This document shows, piece by piece, positions 19,965 through 24,732 of a stretch of DNA of 24,732 bases (the first letter of the stretch is position 1; every line of letters begins with the position of its first letter). The position numbers were made by a program, and so were the translations under genes. The notes under the pieces are model-generated. The model was not told the origin of the DNA. It searched no databases and saw nothing but the letters and a program-made list of their open reading frames with translations. The stretch is from Ectocarpus siliculosus. Lineage: Eukaryota; Sar; Phaeophyceae; Ectocarpales; Ectocarpaceae. The DNA lies in NCBI GenBank assembly GCA_000310025.1, contig FN649745.1, positions 769,669 to 794,400 of the forward strand, read 5' to 3'.

Positions 19965-20858
19965 GAAACCAGGGTTGATTATCTTGTAGGGATCTTCGTA
20001 GGGGTATTGACGGACACACAACCTCCTGTGTGACCCTGGATGGTTGTTGCAGTTGTACGAAAAAATACAATGAAAAGTGCAGTGCTCTACAACACTGAAG
20101 GGCACACGTCTCACCACGAATAATGGGGGGACTGTCGCCATAATAAATAGGACGAAAACACAGACACACACACAATAACCAGTAAACACATCTAGAGACC
20201 TACTACGATACGTGGAGGGCAGGTGTAGAGGTGTTGTAACCACACATGGTTGCGCATTAGTCTAGTCTACATACAAGAGTACGAACGTTACATCTTCTGA
20301 GGAGACAATGTTATTGTTCCTGATGGTTGAGCAGCAAGAGACCGACTGACTATGGATACGACCCTCTTTCAGCGCCACCTGCGGAAATGAGTGGCAGGCC
20401 TTCGCTCTTCCCTCTCCCCTCCCCTCCGGGAATACTCTCTCTTTTCTGAGACCTCCTCCATGCCAAATCTCAAGACAGAGAACTGCCAGCCCCGTCAGCG
20501 GGAAAAATACTACTGCGACCTGGGTATCCTTCCACCGAGGGGGCCGTGTGGTGTCCTTACTGGCGTCGACGAAGAGATGACTGCTTTTGGTGGAAGAAAA
20601 TATTCACCGATATTTATCGCCATCCAGATGAATCTCGAATGAATATGGGAACGCAAGGTGTCCACAACGAACGGCGCACTCTCACTTTCACCCTTTCTTG
20701 AAACTAGCACGTCCGAGTACCTCGGCCAAGCTTGGCTATTTTACTCGCCACGTATATATATCAAGAGAGAAAAATACCTCCACTCGTGAACGGTTAATCA
20801 TTGCTTCAGGACTCTCACTCGGTAGAGAGAAAAAGGGTATACCTATTCTCAATCGAAA
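19965..20858. other. Second extra segment of unit 3, no gene recognised
   Basis: This segment separates ATGATGAGATAC near the gene from the resumed match at TGGTGGGCTTACTTAGTGTG (about 20874). The units without it have only about 30 bp in between. An 83-codon frame at 20391-20642 is open but shows no family motif. There are no obvious terminal repeats. It could be another insertion, or sequence lost from the other two units. Confidence 0.45.
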
Positions 20859-22938
20859 TGATTGTTGAGGGATGGTGGGCTTACTTAGTGTGACATGGGG
20901 CGTGAGACCGCTTGTTGTCTGCTTGTTTCCCCCCGAAAACTTTCGCGCAATTTCGGTTGTTGTGATGATGACGCCGAAGGGTACGCAAGCAATTTGAAAC
21001 AAATAGTGTAAATAAATGCCGTGCAAACACGATTCATTGGCAATTACTTTGAGTACCAAATGTATGCACAAGGGGGAGGGGTACTTCCTTGCGGAAGCAA
21101 TACAGCCCACCCCTGGTGTAACTTAGGGCAGGTTTGTTTAAGGCGTAGACAAAGGCGTAGACAAAACAAACCGAGGTTTATTGAAACAACTCGAATTGCC
21201 ATACTGTTTATATTAGGGTACCCGGAACGTATTGCGTACTGCGGGGCCCCCTCGGTCGAGTGGAGGAGTCGCATGTGTGTTACCATTCTGTTCAAGCCTT
21301 GTGTCCACAGAGTCTTAGCGTGCCAGAGAGAGAGAGAGTATCGCAGAGATAACTAGCGAGGTGGTCACATACAAGGCTTCTAGTGGTGTGCCAGCCTCTG
21401 GAGCTGACAGGAAGTGGAGTCTTTTCTGTGCGCGTAAGATTGGTTCCCTCCACCGCAGAAGAGAGCACCCTCAGTTGCTGTTTGGAGGGAAGAGAGAGGC
21501 AGTCTTTATTGGGAGAGAGGCAGAGGCACGATAGAAAGGCCGCAGAAACGTGTCTGCGGGAAACGTGCTCTCTGCCAGTTTGGTGTCTCTCTCTTCCCTC
21601 GGGCGGTAGAAAATATTAATAAATGCAATTCGAAAGAAAACAATAAAGAAAGCCAGTTATTAGTAGACTTCTCAAGCAGTCAGTGGTGTGGAGCTGAGCA
21701 TAGTACATGTCATGTATGGCTCGGGGAACTTTCTATCTATCTGACTGCCAGCTCGTTGAGGGAAAAACACGAGGCAGACGGGATCAAAAAGTTGGACATC
21801 ACCACACGACCGGAAACAAACGAAAGATAAGCACCGGTCGGTCCAATGGATAAACAAACACAAAACAACGACGAAAAGATCCTCCGTGTGCACCTCCTTT
21901 CGTTGTGGCGGTCGGTCACCTGTTCGAGGCCAGCCAACTCGACTCGCGATGCAAGGCACGGCACATGTCCGGGCTACGCAGAGTAAACTCGCATTATAGT
22001 CCAAGAGGACCAACCAATCCGAGAACAGTACAGTTAGTTGTAGTCGTCTTGCAGCCCCCTTGTTTCAGCACGACAAAAATTTAGTAGTAGGGGGGGGAAA
22101 TAAATGCAACAGGCGGCGTAACAGGTCACAGAAAATATCAAACTTTCGCAATCTCCACGAGGAGGAGGGTAGACGAAAACAATCAAATATTGTTGCACTA
22201 CACCGCCCCCGCGTTCTGCCCTTTCTATGCTATTTGTGTTCATAACTACATCTGCGAACTAGCACAATGCAGGCTCTAGCAGTGTGATGGGCCGGAACGA
22301 GGCCGAACATCACGCGTGTACTTGTTTGTATTTATTTCTCCTCCCGGGACTCGAGATAAACAAGAACCGGATTTATTTGAAGGTTCAATGGTTAAAATGT
22401 TCACAACAAGGAGAGAGATCTCGTATTTCCACGTTGTTGTTTGTTTTTTGTTTACAGTCAGTTGACGTATTTACCGTGACCCAACTTGTTGCGTGTGGTC
22501 TGATCATATAACACATAATAATAGCACTGGTATATCATCGATCTATCTTCGAACGCCGTCGAACACTGGATGGATCGGGTGGTGGGTGTGCTCCGCCGGA
22601 AATTGAGCACGGCAGCTCGTCGTCTGTTTTCCTCCTCGACCAAACCGTGGACATTTTTTTTAATTACGTGTTTTTCCGCCTGTAACCTTCGCAGGGTGTT
22701 TCGTTCAACCAACCATACACTACGTGTCATGTTAGACAAAGCACATGGCATTGGGGAAGTTGGGTGAGGGATAGGGTCAGGGATTCCGATGGGGTCTGGT
22801 TTTGTTCCCCCGCGGCGTCGTATGTGCCGGGTTTTGCGACCACGGGCTCCCCATTTTTGTGGACTAGAGCTAATGTGAGAGAAACAACAACAAACCCTCC
22901 TGTTCTATTCGTCATCGCGAAGAAGGCGGTCCTTTACC

Positions 22939-22990
22939 GCGGGGAATCGAACAACCGCCGTCGGATTTCACCCCCCATCATATCTTTAGT
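22939..22990 (-). other. Three-way conserved box (copy 3)
   Basis: Third instance of the box at 6508-6562, with the B-box-like TGTTCGATTCC intact. It keeps TCCGACGGCGG and CTAAAGATATGATGGGGGG although the surrounding unit 3 sequence is poorly conserved. Confidence 0.4.
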
Positions 22991-23728
22991 CTACTTGAAA
23001 CTAATAGGGAGAGGTCGTCGGCACAAGTCTCCAAAGCGACCCAATCCTTGACCTGGGATCGTTGAACGGCTTAGATTCTTATGACAGAAAAATGGCACAT
23101 ATGAATCCTATGTCAGAAACTGGGACTGGTTTTTTCCTCGTTAAAAACCCTAGCAGAATCAATCCCAGGCCGTTCGCCCTTAGCGGTGACCTCGCGTGGC
23201 CAAAATGCACGCAAAGCACGATTCTTACGGCTTGCCACGTCGACTTGATGGAATGAATGGCGGCAGCTTCGGTGCAACGCAAAGTTAAAATCGAGTAATT
23301 TGAGAGCCCTACATTAAAAAACCGAGGAACTGATGGGAACTGATTGTCTCTTACGCTCACGAAAAATCCCATGCCGTTTCCCCTTAGCGGTTACCTCGAA
23401 AAAAAACAGGTTCTCTTTGATACTACGAAGTACCATATTCCAATCACTCGGTCGACGAAACAAAACCTGTGTCCATGGCAATAGGATTGCGCGAGGTGTG
23501 ATTGGAGGTGTCCTAAATGTAAATAAATGCAAGACGTGTGACCGCCACACAGGGACGGACGCGTTCACGCCGCAGCATATATATGGGTCCGAACAAGTCC
23601 GAAGCACACGTATGTCACGGCAGCAGCGCTGCAACATCGCGCGTGGAGGAAGAGGAACACCAGGCAAGGCGTGAAACATCGCTTGGCTGGGGGGTGTGAG
23701 TGAGTTATAACCCTCACATTCTTGACAC

Positions 23729-23731
<3 letters not shown>

Positions 23732-23794
<63 letters not shown>

Positions 23795-23800
23795 AGAGAG
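23732..23800. repeat. (GA)n microsatellite, about 69 bp
   Basis: About 34 GA/AG dinucleotides with a single phase shift near 23790. Frames through it encode only Leu-Ser or Glu-Arg runs and are not genes. Confidence 0.95.
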
Positions 23801-24408
23801 CACACCTCCACGTGTTGACATCTCGCAGCGATTTGAAAGACAGTTTACAGTAAGGTTGACAAACGAACGGGATCGCTCGACCGAACTGACAAATTATTCC
23901 TCCTGCCACACAGCAACAAACGACGACCCACACTCGAAGTCCCACCAATAAATTTACAAAACCCTACAAAACAAGTAAGGGCAGGATCGACAAAAAAAGG
24001 CAAAACTGACAACAACAACAACAATGATGCAATCGTGCACGCCCCGCCCTCTCTCGCTCGATATTTGGGCCAAGCGACACAACGACCGCTTTGGTTCGAA
24101 CCTATCTATCAGGTTCGACTCTCTATCTATGAGATTCGGTTCTATCTCAGTAGGCCAGCCAAGCGGACCCCGCCGCCGCCTTCCGACAAACAAATGAAGA
24201 GCCTCTTTGGTCCATCTGTAACAACGAACCTGGCTTCTAGCAACACGAACCCGCTACGGCGGTGGATTACTCCTACCACTGCGTTTGTTCGGCCTCCACT
24301 AGGCGGGGAAATGGCCTCCTCGCCGCCAGTAGCTTCCGAAACACGAACAAGTAGAGGATCAATAGTAGCCAATCCGGTCCTACTAAATATTTAAAAATAG
24401 CAGAGCTA

Positions 24409-24475
24409 GCACGGCTGGTTGTAGACTCCCAGATACTGCTGCACGGCTGGCGCTTGTACTCCCAGGCTGCTGCTT
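24409..24475. repeat. 32-bp tandem repeat, two copies
   Basis: GCACGGCTGG begins each copy (24409 and 24441), followed by a TTGTAGACTCCCAG or CTTGTACTCCCAG stretch and a CTGCTG end. It has no evident role. Confidence 0.75.
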
Positions 24476-24732
24476 ATTAAACCTCAAAACACTCAACTCA
24501 ACATGGGTCATGCGACGACTCACAGGCTACACCGTGAGGTGGTGATGATGGGAGGACAGAAACGCCGGCCTGACACTTCGTGGGAGTCCGTCCCTACACA
24601 ACGCACCACGCGGATCAGAGAGGAAGATCGAGGAGAAGAAGAAAAAAAAGCGTCCACGTACACGCACCCGTAGACCGACTCCATTCTTCCACAACCAAGC
24701 GGGTGCGGAAAGAGCCCGATACGTCGAAGGAA

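Larger units (their letters stand above)
18075..23010 (-). repeat. Third copy of the duplicated unit, diverged and interrupted
   Basis: It aligns in direct orientation with about 11700-15660. Block matches are 18120-18330 with 11745-11970, 18380-19500 with 12510-13620, 20860-21080 with 13690-13905, 21650-21730 with 13915-13990, 21745-21830 with 15010-15100, 22245-22420 with 15228-15410, and 22500-23000 with 15450-15670. Between the gene and its upstream flank are two extra segments (about 19518-19932 and 19965-20858) that neither other unit has. The outer 15700-16530 part of unit 2 is not found here. Confidence 0.85.
23011..24732. other. Gene-poor right end with simple and short repeats
   Basis: It holds a weak direct duplication (23116-23195 with 23327-23397; ATCCCA, CCGTT, CCTTAGCGGT and ACCTCG shared in order), the long GA tract, and a 32-bp tandem pair at 24409-24475. 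A 56-codon frame from an ATG at 24503 to 24673 (MGHATTHRLH start) has no codon bias or motif. I cannot support a gene here. Confidence 0.5.

Noticed and set aside
23700-23951. Leu-Ser or Glu-Arg repeat protein
   Set aside because: It is a translation of the GA microsatellite.
24035-24394. 119-codon plus-strand frame near the right end
   Set aside because: No motif, no third-position bias, and a similarly open frame on the opposite strand.

Overview
This is low-density eukaryotic nuclear DNA. It has a 100-N assembly gap, satellite DNA, microsatellites, long homopolymer runs, a LINE remnant, and only one recognisable gene family. That family is very GC-rich (nearly every third codon position is G or C) against more balanced flanks, and its coding part has no intron. 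An alga or other protist fits, but nothing in the sequence fixes the lineage and I do not name one.

Layout. Position 1 to about 118 may be the end of a minus-strand exon. 270-2880 is gene-poor. About 2885-4449 is a satellite array with 18 copies of a conserved core, organised in its centre into a 427-bp higher-order repeat of five subunits. 4450-5547 is gene-poor. 5548-9321 and 11757-16530 are the two arms of a large imperfect inverted duplication. Each arm carries one copy of an unrecognised gene: 7635-8441 on plus and 12755-13561 on minus, with 3' ends facing each other. The spacer holds a 669-bp sequence present on both sides of the N gap, almost certainly an unmerged contig overlap. A third, more diverged unit (about 18075-23010) lies in the same orientation as the second and carries gene copy 3 (18622-19431, minus). 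Copy 3 has extra DNA between its coding region and its conserved upstream flank, including a 5'-truncated LINE.

The gene encodes 268-269 residues built from five degenerate copies of a module with core R-[FL]-G-x-R-G-x-F-x-x-G-V-R, followed by GG and often RDVPL. A HKPDLS linker joins the first three. I see no signal peptide or membrane segment and do not recognise the family. Copies 1 and 2 differ by about three bases in 807 although much of their arms has diverged with many indels, which points to recent gene conversion between arms. Copy 3 differs by 11 substitutions and one inserted residue but stays open.

Most worth following: the conserved gene core inside a diverged palindrome; the satellite core whose two inverted repeats interleave in pseudoknot order; a LINE family that appears to insert into C/G runs, seen twice; and the probably false gap with its odd homopolymer-making differences.
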